A stretch of 64,000 nt of DNA from Cyanobium gracile_A (GTDB lineage: Bacteria; Cyanobacteriota; Cyanobacteriia; PCC-6307; Cyanobiaceae). The stretch spans positions 73,954-137,953 of the forward strand of contig NZ_JAYGHY010000001.1 of NCBI RefSeq assembly GCF_034931305.1, given 5' to 3'. The notes below the pieces were generated by a model, which ran no database searches, was not told the origin of the DNA, and saw only the letters and a list, made by a program, of their open reading frames with translations. How positions within the stretch are numbered: position 1 is the stretch's first letter; each line of letters opens with the position of its first letter. The position numbers were made by a program, and so were the translations under genes. Positions 33,904 to 42,790 of the stretch are shown here, piece after piece.

Positions 33904-34587
33904 ATGGCGATGCCCGCCGCCGCCCGCGTTGTTCTGGTCTGTGGTCTGACGGGACTGGGCCTGGTGGTGCTCAACCAGATGACGGCCCCCAGCCTCGACC
34001 CTTCCCTGGAGCGGGCCTCGGTGCTGGGCAGCATCCTGTCGGTGCTGCTGTTGCTGGTGGCCCTGCTGTGGCAACGGGTGGAGCCCGTGGCTCCGGAGCG
34101 TGTGCCCCTGCAGGGGCGTGAGGGGCTCCACTTGGCACCGGATCTGGATGCTCCCCTGGCCGAAGAGCTGGGCTGGGGCAGCACGATGCTCCTGACCGCC
34201 ACGCCGGCGGCGGTGGTGCTGCTCCACTGGCGCGGCCGCGTCCTGCTGGAGAGGGGTCTGCTGGGCAGCGGTGCGTTCCAGCCGGGGACGATCTGCCGGC
34301 GCTGCACGGCCACTGGCAAGGCGATCTCGCTGGTGGACCTGAAGCTCTATCCGGGTCGGGAGGAGTTCGCCGCCCTGCCCACCGGTCTGCCGGCCGTGCT
34401 GGTCCAACCCCTGGGACAGGAGGGAGTGCTGGTGCTGGGCGGCTGGTCTCCGCGCTGTTTCAGCCGCAGCGATCTGATCTGGGTGGACGGCTGGGCCCGG
34501 CGCCTCACAGGCGAATTGGCTCGGGTTTCGGCCGAGGAGGCGCCGGCCGGGGAGGTGTCTTCGACGGCGGCACCTGGAACTGGCTGA
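33904..34587 (+). CDS. CCB2/CCB4-family cofactor assembly protein for cytochrome b6
   Basis: Predicted membrane factor for covalent attachment of haem c(n) to cytochrome b6 of the b6f complex. The 227-residue protein has two N-terminal helices (about 7-25 and 41-57) with the family-typical LVVLNQMTAPSLDPSLERASVLG between them. An exposed domain follows with WGSTMLLTATPAAVVLLHWRGRVLLERGLLG and GVLVLGGWSPRCFSRSDLIWVDGW. The final 83 bp lie antisense to the end of lptC, so both proteins' tails are encoded by the same DNA. It is divergent from the Psb32-like gene. Confidence 0.85.
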   Translation: MAMPAAARVVLVCGLTGLGLVVLNQMTAPSLDPSLERASVLGSILSVLLLLVALLWQRVEPVAPERVPLQGREGLHLAPDLDAPLAEELGWGSTMLLTATPAAVVLLHWRGRVLLERGLLGSGAFQPGTICRRCTATGKAISLVDLKLYPGREEFAALPTGLPAVLVQPLGQEGVLVLGGWSPRCFSRSDLIWVDGWARRLTGELARVSAEEAPAGEVSSTAAPGTG

Positions 34588-35638
34588 ACACCCGACCGCC
34601 AGGAGCGGTGACGACGACAGAACCGTTCTCCCCCAGCTGGCCCCGCAGCAGGCGGCCCCGGGTGAGCTGGCGGTTGGCGGGACGTTGCAACAACACGGAG
34701 CCATCGGCTGCGACCGCCTGGGTCTGCCAGTTCCAGGAACAGCTCCGGGCCTCGAGGCTGGCGCCGTCCTGCTGGATGAAGCAGCCCGCCGGAATCCGCA
34801 CGATCTGCTGGGCCGCATCCACCTGCATGGCCTTGCCCCGGGCGCTGGCGCCACCAGACACCGCTGGGTCGCTGAACAGCACCGGGGGCCCCAGGTTGAA
34901 CAGCTGCTTCTGGGTGTTGCCGTTCAAGGAGGTGGCCGTGAGGGTCTGGGGGGGGGCGCCAGCGGCTGACCCCGGAGGCCGCCGTTCCCCGAGCACCGGC
35001 CCGCGGGCGTTGAGGGCGCCGCTGCCGGGTTGCCACAGCACCGAGGCCACCGTCACGACGATCTGGGGAGCGCCGACGGGATTGGCCTGGAAGGGATCAA
35101 ACGCCTGGGCCCAGCGCTGCAGACGCGGTTTCCCCTGCAGATCCAGGGTGTCTTTGTCGATGCGGAAGGTGGCCCGCTCGGCGGACAGTCGCGTGTTGGG
35201 ATCGAAGCCCTCTGGGTGCCGGTCGATCTCCATCAGGTTGCGGCTGGGGATCCAGCGCACCCGGGAGCCCTGGATCATCACCGGTGCGTTGCCCAGACGC
35301 TGCAGGCGGATCCGCCCCTCCAGCAGGATCACGGCCCCGTCGTTGATCAACGTTCCGGTGGAGGCCTCCACCCGGTAGGCGGGCTTGCCATTGCTGTAAA
35401 TCACGCCGCGGGGCTGCAGGGCCCGGGCCACCCGTCGCCGCAGGTCATAGCGGGCCTCCGGACTGGTCAGCTCCCAGTTGGGGCGCCCAAACACATCTTG
35501 CTGACGGAGATCCAGGGAGCGGAACACGAACGGGGTGGGGGCCGTCTCGCGGGCCACCTCACCAGGACCGCAGCCCGTGAGCAACAGCAGCAGCGGGGCC
35601 GCCAGAAGCCAGGGTCGGGTCAGGAGGGGAGGGGTCAA
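34505..35638 (-). CDS. lptC: LptC-like lipopolysaccharide export lipoprotein
   Basis: Predicted inner-membrane-linked periplasmic partner of LptB/LptF. The 377-residue protein starts with a lipoprotein signal (LLAAPLLLLLTGCGPG; lipobox LTGC, Cys at about 23). Repeated LptC/LptA-like beta strands follow (NWELTSPEARYDLRRRVARALQPRGVIY, STGTLINDGAVILLEGRIRLQRLG, RLSAERATFRIDKDTLDLQG). It is about twice the length of enterobacterial LptC, as in other cyanobacteria. A proline-rich tail is antisense to the CCB gene. The start is TTG within TTGA shared with the metG stop, the same junction type as in the lptABF operon. Confidence 0.82.
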   Translation of the reverse strand: MTPPLLTRPWLLAAPLLLLLTGCGPGEVARETAPTPFVFRSLDLRQQDVFGRPNWELTSPEARYDLRRRVARALQPRGVIYSNGKPAYRVEASTGTLINDGAVILLEGRIRLQRLGNAPVMIQGSRVRWIPSRNLMEIDRHPEGFDPNTRLSAERATFRIDKDTLDLQGKPRLQRWAQAFDPFQANPVGAPQIVVTVASVLWQPGSGALNARGPVLGERRPPGSAAGAPPQTLTATSLNGNTQKQLFNLGPPVLFSDPAVSGGASARGKAMQVDAAQQIVRIPAGCFIQQDGASLEARSCSWNWQTQAVAADGSVLLQRPANRQLTRGRLLRGQLGENGSVVVTAPGGRVFSQFQVPPSKTPPRPAPPRPKPEPIRL

Positions 35639-37185
35639 AGGGGGGAATCCAGTTCCAGACGGTGCAGCACCGGCGTCGGCTCGGGCAGGGGATCGCCGCA
35701 GGCCAGCTTCCCCCAGTGTCGGGCCGCCGTCCAGCCGGTGTCGCCCCCCAGCTCCGGCTGGGCCAACTGGCTCAGCATCCGCCCGGAGAGATCGGGCAGC
35801 AGGGGCGCCAGCAACAGGGCCACCCAGCGGCTGGTTTCCAGGACGGCGTAGAGATCGGCGGCCACCCCGGGACGGCCCTCTTCGCTCTTGATCGCCTTCC
35901 AGGGGGCCCGGTCGTTGAGGAAGCCGTTGGCGGCTTCGGCCAGCTCCAGGATCGCCACGGCGGCCGAGCGGAAATCCAGGGCCTCAAGGGCAGCATCAAC
36001 GGCCTCGGCACAGGCCGTTGAGCGCAGGGCCAGCGGATGGTCGGCAGCGGCGGCATCACCAGCCGGCGGCACGGCCCCGTCAAACCAGCGCCGCGCCATC
36101 GAGGACGTGCGGTTGAGCAGGTTGCCGATCGTGTTGGCCAGGTCGTTGTTGACCAGGTCGCTGAAGCGCTGCTGCTGGAAATCGCCGTCGTCGCCGAAGG
36201 GGATGTCCCGCAACAGGTACCAGCGCACCGCATCGGCGCCGCAGCGCTCCAGCAGCACGTCGGGATCGAGCACGTTGCCGAGCGACTTGCCCATCTTCTG
36301 GCCCTCCCGAGTGAGGAAGCCATGGCCAAAGACTTTCTGCGGCAACGGCAGACCGGCCGACAGCAGCATCGCCGGCCAGTAGACGGCGTGGAACCGCAGG
36401 ATGTCCTTGCCGATCACGTGCAGCTGGGCCGGCCAGCCGCGCTCGATCAGCAGGTCCAGGTCGGCGGGGTCGTCCGGGCCGAGCAGGGCCGAGAGGTAGC
36501 CCAGCAGGGCGTCAAACCAGACATAAAAGGTATGGCCGTCGTAGCCGGGGACCGGAATGCCCCAGGGCAGATCGAGCCGGGAGATGGAGAAGTCGCGCAG
36601 GCCTCCGGCGACGAAGTTCTCCACCTCCCGGCGCCGGGAGCGGGGCGCGATGAAGTCCTCGCTGGCCACCAGCCGCTCGATCTGCTCCTGATAGCGGGAG
36701 AGGCGGAAGAAGAGGTTGAGCTCGTCGCGCCACTCCAGGGGGCGCAGGTGGATCGGGCAGTGGGGCTCGGTGGCCGCAGGGGATTCCTCCTTGAATTCCT
36801 CGCAGGCGACGCAGTACCAGCCCTGCTGGCGCCCTTCGATCACATCGCCGCTGGCCTCGACCCGGGCGAAGAACTGCTCGACGATCGCCCGGTGGCGCGG
36901 ATCGGTGGTGCGGATGAAGCGGTCGTTGCTGATGCCCCAGCGCCGCCAGAGGTCGCGGTACTCGCCGCTGATGGCGTCGCAGTGGGCCTGGGGGGTGAGG
37001 CCGGCGGCCTCGGCCGAGCGCTGGATCTTGAGGCCGTGCTCGTCGCAGCCGGTGATGAAGGTGACGTCCTCCCCCTGCAGCCGCCGGAAGCGGGCGATGC
37101 TGTCGCAGGCGAGGGTGGTGTAGGTGCTGCCCAGGTGGGCGCGGTCGTTGACGTAATAGAGGGGGGTGGTGAGGGTATAGGTCAT
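35635..37185 (-). CDS. metG: Methionyl-tRNA synthetase
   Basis: Charges tRNA-Met; class I synthetase. The 516 residues show the HIGH-like motif HLGS (17-20), TGCDEHGLKIQ and a zinc-finger insert with CVACEEFKEE. The AHVIGKDILRFHAVYWPAML region and the KMSKS motif (here KMGKS, near residue 295) are present, as is a helical anticodon-binding domain. The appended tRNA-binding EMAP-like domain is absent, as in the short bacterial form. I took the ATG at 37185 (MTYTLTTPLYYVNDRAHLG). The open frame upstream is unconserved. It overlaps lptC by four bases and is divergent from the FAD oxidoreductase gene. Confidence 0.97.
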   Translation of the reverse strand: MTYTLTTPLYYVNDRAHLGSTYTTLACDSIARFRRLQGEDVTFITGCDEHGLKIQRSAEAAGLTPQAHCDAISGEYRDLWRRWGISNDRFIRTTDPRHRAIVEQFFARVEASGDVIEGRQQGWYCVACEEFKEESPAATEPHCPIHLRPLEWRDELNLFFRLSRYQEQIERLVASEDFIAPRSRRREVENFVAGGLRDFSISRLDLPWGIPVPGYDGHTFYVWFDALLGYLSALLGPDDPADLDLLIERGWPAQLHVIGKDILRFHAVYWPAMLLSAGLPLPQKVFGHGFLTREGQKMGKSLGNVLDPDVLLERCGADAVRWYLLRDIPFGDDGDFQQQRFSDLVNNDLANTIGNLLNRTSSMARRWFDGAVPPAGDAAAADHPLALRSTACAEAVDAALEALDFRSAAVAILELAEAANGFLNDRAPWKAIKSEEGRPGVAADLYAVLETSRWVALLLAPLLPDLSGRMLSQLAQPELGGDTGWTAARHWGKLACGDPLPEPTPVLHRLELDSPL

Positions 37186-37333
37186 CGGCAGGCGACGTCG
37201 GCCGGGTCCGCCGGCGGCAGGAGGGAGTCCCGTGACGCCCCCGTGACGCTCTTGGGCCCAGGCCCGGGGCCCGGATCCTACCCATGGCCCCGGGATGGGA
37301 TGCTGGCCCCCTGACCCCGGCCCCTTCTCCCCG

Positions 37334-39196
37334 ATGCGCACGGGCTTCGATCGCAGGGCGGACGTGCTCGTGTGGGGCGGCGGCAGCGGTGGCATCGCCG
37401 CGGCGCTGCAGGCCGCCCGCTCCGGCGTCGACACCCTGCTGCTCACCCCCGGGCCCTGGCTCGGCGGCATGGTGAGCGCGGCCGGGGTCTGCGCCCCCGA
37501 TGGCAATGAGCTGAGCCCCTGGCAGAGCGGCCTGTGGGGGGCCCTGCTGCGGGCCCTGCAAGGGATTGAACCGGAGGGGCTGGATCAGAACTGGGTGAGC
37601 TGCTTCGGCTACCGCCCCGCCAGCGCCGAGCGGATCCTGCGCCGCTGGGTCGCCGCCGAAGCTCGGCTCGACTGGTGGGCCGGGGCCGGGCTGGGGCCGA
37701 TCGAGCGGGACGGCGATCGCATCAGCGCCGTGACCGTGGTGCACGGCGGCCTCCAGCGACGACTTCTGCCCACGATCGTCATCGACGGCAGCGACCGCGG
37801 CGACCTGTTTCCCCTGGCCGGCGCCCCGTTCCGCTTCGGCTGGGAGGCCAGGGAGCTGTGGCAGGAGCCCAGCGCCCCCACGGCGGCGGCCCTGGCGGGC
37901 GACCCCTTCTTCCAGCGACAGCCGGTCCAATCTCCCACTTGGGTGTGCCTGGGCCAGTTGGACGAACGGGGGGGACCGGCTGCACCCGACCGGGAGGCCT
38001 GGCAGCACTCCCCCCCGTCCCTTGCTGCCCCGTTTGCCAGGGCCACCGAGGCCTTCGGCCTGGAGCGCACCCTCACCTATGGCCGCCTGCCCGGCGGACT
38101 GGTGATGCTGAACTGGCCCCTGCATGGCAACGACTGGCACCACGGCCTGGAGCGGGCCTTTGCCGAACGCGTCGCCGGCGGCGCCGTTGAAGCTGAAGCG
38201 GCCGAAGCGGAGCTGCTGGCGGCGATGCGCCACCACAGCGAAGCCTTCGCGGCCGACCTGCGCCAGGCCAGCGGCGGCTGGCTGGGGCCGGCGGAGGTGT
38301 TTCCCACGCCCGAAGAGGCCAGCACCGGCCGGCTCAGCGGCTCGGGCTCCCTGGCGCTGATGCCCTACTGGCGCGAGGGCCGCCGGCTGGTGGCCCGGGA
38401 GCAGGTGCTGGAGCAGCACCTGCTGCCCCAGGGGGAGGGTGCCTGCATCGCCCCCCTCAGCTGCGATCCCCGCGGGGCTTTGAGCAGCATGGCGGTGGGC
38501 AATTACGCCAACGATCACCACTACCCCGGCGGCGACTGGCCCCTGGCCCCCAAGAGCTGCCGCTGGGGTGGTCGCTGGAGCGGCACCCCGTTCACCATCC
38601 CCTACGGCGCCCTGGTGAGTGCGGGGGTCTCCAATCTGCTGGCGGCCGACAAGAACGTCGGCGTCAGTCACATGGCGAATGGGGCCACCCGGCTGCAGCC
38701 CCTGGTGGTCAACATCGGCCAGGCCGCCGGCCTGGCGGCCGCCCTGTGCGTGCGCCACGGGCTGGAGCCGGCCGCACTTCCCGTGCGACGCCTGCAGGTG
38801 GCCCTGATCGAGGATCCGCTGGCCCCGGCCGCCGTGGTGCCGCTGTGGGACACCCCCTGGCACCACCCCTTGTGGCGTGAGCGGCATCTTCAGGCGCTGG
38901 AGGCGCCGGAGCGACTGGATCGGCACGGGCAGCTGCAGGCGGGCGCGGAGCTCGCGCCGCCAGCGGGCTGGGCGCCTCCCCCGGAGCCCGGCGAGCGGCT
39001 CTGGCGCGGGGAGCTGGTGCCGGATGGCCAGGGCGGCTACGTGCTCCACGGCGAAGCGGGGGCCTGGCCGTTGATCACTCTGGAGCCGGCCCTGCACCAC
39101 TGGCTGCTGGGCCTCGATCGCCCCACCCCGGCGGCCCTGATCGGCTGTGCCAACCCCTGGGGCCCGTGGCTGCGGGTGTCGCGCGCCGTGCCGTGA
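37334..39196 (+). CDS. FAD-dependent oxidoreductase (FAD_oxidored / xanthan-lyase-like family)
   Basis: A 620-residue flavoprotein. The N-terminus has the Rossmann FAD motif WGGGSGGIAAALQAARSG (about residues 14-31), a second FAD segment with LAADKNVGVSHMANGATRLQPLVVNIGQAAGLAA near 445-478, and IVIDGSDRGDLFPLAG in the middle. This layout fits the FAD-dependent oxidoreductases grouped as PF12831. The natural substrate is unknown. The remaining C-terminal 120 residues are Trp/Pro-rich without a recognised domain. There is no signal peptide. It is followed by a membrane protein whose GTG start overlaps its stop (GTGA). Confidence 0.8.
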   Translation: MRTGFDRRADVLVWGGGSGGIAAALQAARSGVDTLLLTPGPWLGGMVSAAGVCAPDGNELSPWQSGLWGALLRALQGIEPEGLDQNWVSCFGYRPASAERILRRWVAAEARLDWWAGAGLGPIERDGDRISAVTVVHGGLQRRLLPTIVIDGSDRGDLFPLAGAPFRFGWEARELWQEPSAPTAAALAGDPFFQRQPVQSPTWVCLGQLDERGGPAAPDREAWQHSPPSLAAPFARATEAFGLERTLTYGRLPGGLVMLNWPLHGNDWHHGLERAFAERVAGGAVEAEAAEAELLAAMRHHSEAFAADLRQASGGWLGPAEVFPTPEEASTGRLSGSGSLALMPYWREGRRLVAREQVLEQHLLPQGEGACIAPLSCDPRGALSSMAVGNYANDHHYPGGDWPLAPKSCRWGGRWSGTPFTIPYGALVSAGVSNLLAADKNVGVSHMANGATRLQPLVVNIGQAAGLAAALCVRHGLEPAALPVRRLQVALIEDPLAPAAVVPLWDTPWHHPLWRERHLQALEAPERLDRHGQLQAGAELAPPAGWAPPPEPGERLWRGELVPDGQGGYVLHGEAGAWPLITLEPALHHWLLGLDRPTPAALIGCANPWGPWLRVSRAVP

Positions 39197-39768
39197 AGGC
39201 ACTGCTCAGCGGCGCCGCCATCGCCCTCACCTTCGCAGCCTTTCTCCCTTACATCGTCTCGATCCGATCGGGTCGCACCCGCCCCCATGTGTTCTCCTGG
39301 CTGATCTGGGGCGTCACCACCCTGCTGGTGTTCCTGGCCCAGCGTGCCGGGGGCGGTGGGGTCGGCACCTGGCCCACCGGCGTGTCGGCCCTGATCACCT
39401 TCCTCATCGCTTGGCTGGCCTTCGCCCATGGCGCCGACCGGGAGATCACGACGAGCGACTGGCTGTTCCTGCTGGGGGCCAGCTCGGCCCTGCCTTTCTG
39501 GTTCCTCACCGCCGATCCCCTCTGGGCCGTGGTGATCCTCACCCTGGTGGATCTGCTGGGCTTCGGGCCCACCCTGCGGCGGGCCTATGCCCACCCCGAG
39601 CAGGAACGGGTCGGCTTCTACAGCCTGTTCGTGCTGCGCAATCTGCTGGTGCTCCTGTCCCTGGAGCGACTGACGCTCACCACGGCGCTGTTCCCGGCGG
39701 CGGTGGGCCTGGGCTGCGTGGGACTGGTGCTGCTGCTGCTCTGGCGGCGACGCTCCTTGCGGGCCTGA
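39193..39768 (+). CDS. Conserved seven-helix membrane protein
   Basis: A 191-residue very hydrophobic protein with about seven membrane helices. Between helices 1 and 2 is a conserved-looking RSGRTRPHVFSWLIWG segment, reminiscent of PQ-loop-type small transporters. The start is GTG at 39193 within GTGA shared with the upstream FAD oxidoreductase stop; an in-frame GTG nine codons earlier is an alternative. Co-translation with the flavoprotein suggests a common process, but I cannot name a substrate. Confidence 0.75.
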   Translation: MKALLSGAAIALTFAAFLPYIVSIRSGRTRPHVFSWLIWGVTTLLVFLAQRAGGGGVGTWPTGVSALITFLIAWLAFAHGADREITTSDWLFLLGASSALPFWFLTADPLWAVVILTLVDLLGFGPTLRRAYAHPEQERVGFYSLFVLRNLLVLLSLERLTLTTALFPAAVGLGCVGLVLLLLWRRRSLRA

Positions 39769-39805
39769 GGTCGGCGAAGATGACTTGGATCAGCGCCATT
39801 GCCCC

Positions 39806-40120
39806 ATGGTTTCCGCCCATCCCGGATCCGGCCTCCGGCCCCTGCCCGTGCTGCTCTCCCTGGCGGGTTCGGCGCTGCTGCTGGCCGGCCTGCCCGCCCG
39901 GGCCCAGGGCCTCAACAACATGCGCGACCAGCTGATCATTCACTACTGCACCCTGGCGGTGAACGCCGACTTCGCCAAGGCAGGCAAGACGGTGCCGGCG
40001 GGCCTGGCGACGGACACCTGCACCTGCGTGGCCCAGCAGGTGAACGCCCGGGCCTCCATTGCCCAGGCCGAAACCATCTGCAAGCAGCAGGCGTTGGGCA
40101 AGTACAACCTCAGTCCCTGA
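39806..40120 (+). CDS. Small exported Cys-containing protein
   Basis: A 104-residue protein with a signal peptide (LLSLAGSALLLAGLPARAQG, cleavage after ARA). The short mature part carries four Cys residues (HYCTLAV, TDTCTCVAQQV and ETICKQQ), probably forming disulfides in the periplasm or lumen. I used the ATG at 39806; a TTG seven codons upstream is possible. No family was recognised. It lies 37 bp after the seven-helix protein gene, same strand, and converges on rnb with 11 bp between stops. Confidence 0.65.
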   Translation: MVSAHPGSGLRPLPVLLSLAGSALLLAGLPARAQGLNNMRDQLIIHYCTLAVNADFAKAGKTVPAGLATDTCTCVAQQVNARASIAQAETICKQQALGKYNLSP

Positions 40121-40131
40121 ATCAGGATGGC

Positions 40132-42171
40132 CTAGGGGCCAGCCGTGAAGCGCAGCAGGTCCCGCAGGGAATCCACCTGCTGCAGCCGCACCAGCAGCGC
40201 GTCGCCGGGGCCGGGATCGCCATGGCAGTCGGCGGCCAGGTCCATGGCCAGATCGGGGAGATGCACCAGGCCGAGCCGGTCCTGCGGTCGCAGCCAGCGC
40301 AGGAACAGCGCCGGCCACTGGTGCTGCTCCTGCGCCTCGAACCACACCTGCTGCCAGTGGCGCTGGTCCTCCCGGGCGATCTGCAGGCCCTGGCGGATGG
40401 CCCCCTCCAGCTCCGCCAGCAGCGCCCCCAGCTCGGCCTCATCCAGCACCGGCTGCCCCTGCTGGTGAGCCAGCAGCTGACGCTGCACCAGCAGGTCGTT
40501 GTAACGGCGGATCGGTGAGGTGGCCTGCACGTAGCAGGGCAGGCCGAGGGAAAAGTGGGGAGCCGGAGTGGTGCCCAGAAGGCCCCGGCTGAGGCAGCGC
40601 TTGATGGCGGCATGGCGTACCGGGCCGGCCGGCAGGCTCGCGAGCTCCGCCTCAGGCGGCAACTCCGCCGCCAGCTGGCTGCGGTAGGGCAGGGCCAGGT
40701 CCTGCTCCTGCCCGTGGCTGGCGATCACGGCCCCGGCCAGAATCATGGCCTCAGCCACCATCGTCCGTGACGGCGAGGGTTCGGTGATCTCCAGCTGGGC
40801 CCCCAGCTCGTCGCAGCGGATCCGGCCCTCAGGCTGATCCAGGTTGAGCGCCCCCCTGGCCAGCCGCCAGCGGCGCCGCTGCTCCATCAGGGAGTGGATC
40901 TCCTCGAGGTAGCGCTCCTGGGGCGGGGCCAGCTCGATCAGTTCATCGGCATCCGCATAACTCAGCCGATAGGCGGGCCGCACCCAACTGGGTTCCAGCC
41001 CGTGGCCCGCGACCGCGCCGTCGCCCGTCAGCTCCACCCACAGGCTCAGGGCCGCGCTGCGCTGGCCCATGCGCAGGCTCATCGGGCCGGTGCTGAGCAC
41101 CTCGGGGAACATCGGCAGCGGCCCCCGGGCCAGGTAGAGACTGCTGGCCCGGCGCCGGGCTTCGGTGTCGAGGGGGCTGTCCGGTGCCACCAGCCGTCCC
41201 GGGTCGGCGATGTGGATCCACAGCCGCGGGGTACCGTCGGCCCTGCGTTCCAGGGAAAGGCCGTCATCGATGTCGCGGGTGTCCGCATCGTCGATGGTGA
41301 CGGTGTGCAGGCCAGTGAGGTCGCGGCGGCACTCGTCTCCCGGCAGGGTGCTGGTGGCCAGCTGGGCCAGCCGCTGGGCTTCGGCCTCGAGTTCCGCTGT
41401 GAAGCCGGCCTGCCAGGTGGTGTTCTCCAGCGAGGGGAGGTGGTGCCGCTCCCACTGGCCCAGATCCACCAGCAGGTGCCGGATCGGCGAGGCTTCCATC
41501 GGGCAGTGGGCCGCCTGCAGGGCGCGATGCAGCTCATCCGGCAGGGGGCGGCTGGTGTCGCCGCTGGCCCACTCCCGCAGCAGGGACAGGTGTTGGCACT
41601 GCTCAGGCTCGAGCTGCTGTGCGTCGATCGGCTGGCGCTGGCGCAGGGCGTCCTGCCACTGGCGCCGGCGCCGCTCGGCCAGGTGCTGGCGGCGGGCGTC
41701 CCGACGCAGCCGCCTGACATCCACCAGCGGCCGGGCCTCCACCTGCTGCTGGCGCCAGCGGAACAGGGTTTGGGGGCCCTGCAGCCACAGCCAGCAGGCG
41801 GCTCTCTGGCTCGGGTCGCTGCCGTCGCCGATCAGGTCGACGAAGTCTTCCAGCGCAAGAGGCACCGGATCCGCCAGCAACAGCAACCAGGCGGCAGCCA
41901 GCTCCCGGGGGCTGGGGGCGGCCTGCAGCAATGACTCCTGGCTCAGGCCCCAGGGGGGCTGGGACAGGCGGGAGGGGGGCGGTAGGTCGCCCGGCAGGGC
42001 GGCCAGCAGATCGAGCTGACGCACCCCCCGCTGGACGGCCTTGGCCTCGAAACCCACCTTGAGATCGAGACGCGTACCCTTCTCGGCCACGACGACCGCC
42101 AGCAGGCTGCGGCTGTCGTCGTGGAGGCCGACCAGGTCACCCGGCGTGAACCGACGCGAGGCGGCGGGCAA
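40132..42171 (-). CDS. rnb: Ribonuclease II family exoribonuclease (RNB domain)
   Basis: 3'-to-5' exoribonuclease for RNA decay and processing. The 679-residue protein has an N-terminal small beta domain and helical region. The RNB catalytic core follows from about residue 280 with the metal-binding Asp cluster TIDDADTRDIDDGLS and LWIHIADPGRLVAPDSPLD. VAEAMILAGAVIA and CYVQATSPIRRYNDLLVQRQLLAH come later, then a short C-terminal OB-like region. The start is TTG one base after the rpsR stop, so it is probably translated from the ribosomal protein transcript. RNase II and RNase R cannot be sharply separated here; length fits the cyanobacterial RNase II/R type. Confidence 0.92.
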   Translation of the reverse strand: MPAASRRFTPGDLVGLHDDSRSLLAVVVAEKGTRLDLKVGFEAKAVQRGVRQLDLLAALPGDLPPPSRLSQPPWGLSQESLLQAAPSPRELAAAWLLLLADPVPLALEDFVDLIGDGSDPSQRAACWLWLQGPQTLFRWRQQQVEARPLVDVRRLRRDARRQHLAERRRRQWQDALRQRQPIDAQQLEPEQCQHLSLLREWASGDTSRPLPDELHRALQAAHCPMEASPIRHLLVDLGQWERHHLPSLENTTWQAGFTAELEAEAQRLAQLATSTLPGDECRRDLTGLHTVTIDDADTRDIDDGLSLERRADGTPRLWIHIADPGRLVAPDSPLDTEARRRASSLYLARGPLPMFPEVLSTGPMSLRMGQRSAALSLWVELTGDGAVAGHGLEPSWVRPAYRLSYADADELIELAPPQERYLEEIHSLMEQRRRWRLARGALNLDQPEGRIRCDELGAQLEITEPSPSRTMVAEAMILAGAVIASHGQEQDLALPYRSQLAAELPPEAELASLPAGPVRHAAIKRCLSRGLLGTTPAPHFSLGLPCYVQATSPIRRYNDLLVQRQLLAHQQGQPVLDEAELGALLAELEGAIRQGLQIAREDQRHWQQVWFEAQEQHQWPALFLRWLRPQDRLGLVHLPDLAMDLAADCHGDPGPGDALLVRLQQVDSLRDLLRFTAGP

Positions 42172-42172
42172 C

Positions 42173-42394
42173 TCAGCCTTCGGGATTCACGAAGGGCAGC
42201 AGGGCCACGATCCGGGCTCGCTTGACGGCATTGGTGAGATCGCGCTGCTGCTTGGCCGTCAGGCCGGTGAGCCGACGGGGCAGGATCTTGCCGCGCTCGG
42301 TGATGAACTTCTTGAGCAGATCGACGTCCTTGTAGTCGATCGGATCACCGGGCTTGATCGGCGACAGGCGCTTCTTGAAGAAGGAACTGGACAT
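42173..42394 (-). CDS. rpsR: 30S ribosomal protein S18
   Basis: Small-subunit ribosomal protein binding next to S6. The 73 residues match S18 throughout: [39 protein letters not shown] and [21 protein letters not shown]. It follows rpmG by 89 bp on the same strand and is followed after one base by rnb, a pairing common in cyanobacteria. An A/G-rich stretch upstream could serve as the ribosome site. Confidence 0.98.
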
Positions 42395-42483
42395 GGGAAC
42401 GGACGGGGGGAACGAAAGGAGGAAACTGCCGCTGCAGGGTCCGGAAAATGGTCAGGAGAAAAGCTTCCGCGAGGAAAGCAAAC

Positions 42484-42678
42484 TCACTTGATCTCCTTGT
42501 GGACGGTGGAGGCGTTGCAGTGGGGGCAGAACTTCTTGAGTTCAATCCGTTCGGTGGTGTTGCGGCGGTTCTTCTGGGTCGTGTACCGGGACACGCCAGG
42601 GGACCGCTTGGCGGGGTTGGACCGGCATTCGGTGCACTCGAGGGTGATCACCAGCCGGACGCCCTTGTTCTTGGCCAT
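42484..42678 (-). CDS. rpmG: 50S ribosomal protein L33
   Basis: Large-subunit protein L33, 64 residues, of the zinc-ribbon (C+) type with four Cys in two CxxC pairs (LECTEC near residue 15 and FCPHC near 51). The rest (SRYTTQKNRRNTTERIELKKF) is typical. It is the first gene of an rpmG-rpsR-rnb transcript and is divergent from pheT across 112 bp, which should hold promoters for both directions. Confidence 0.98.
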   Translation of the reverse strand: MAKNKGVRLVITLECTECRSNPAKRSPGVSRYTTQKNRRNTTERIELKKFCPHCNASTVHKEIK

Positions 42679-42790
42679 GGAAGGACGTTGCGCCGCGTAT
42701 GCGTTGCAGGGAGACGATTCAGCACCATACCTCCCGGTGGGACAGGTCTCGATCGCTTCCTAAGGTGGATGGCTGCTGTGCAACGGTCCG

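Noticed and set aside
36512..39202. An 896-codon open frame on the minus strand opposite the FAD oxidoreductase gene
   Set aside because: It is a mirror of the GC-rich coding strand: low-complexity Gly/Gln/Ala/Arg composition and no recognisable domain, while the plus strand encodes a clear flavoprotein and the minus strand a clear metG.
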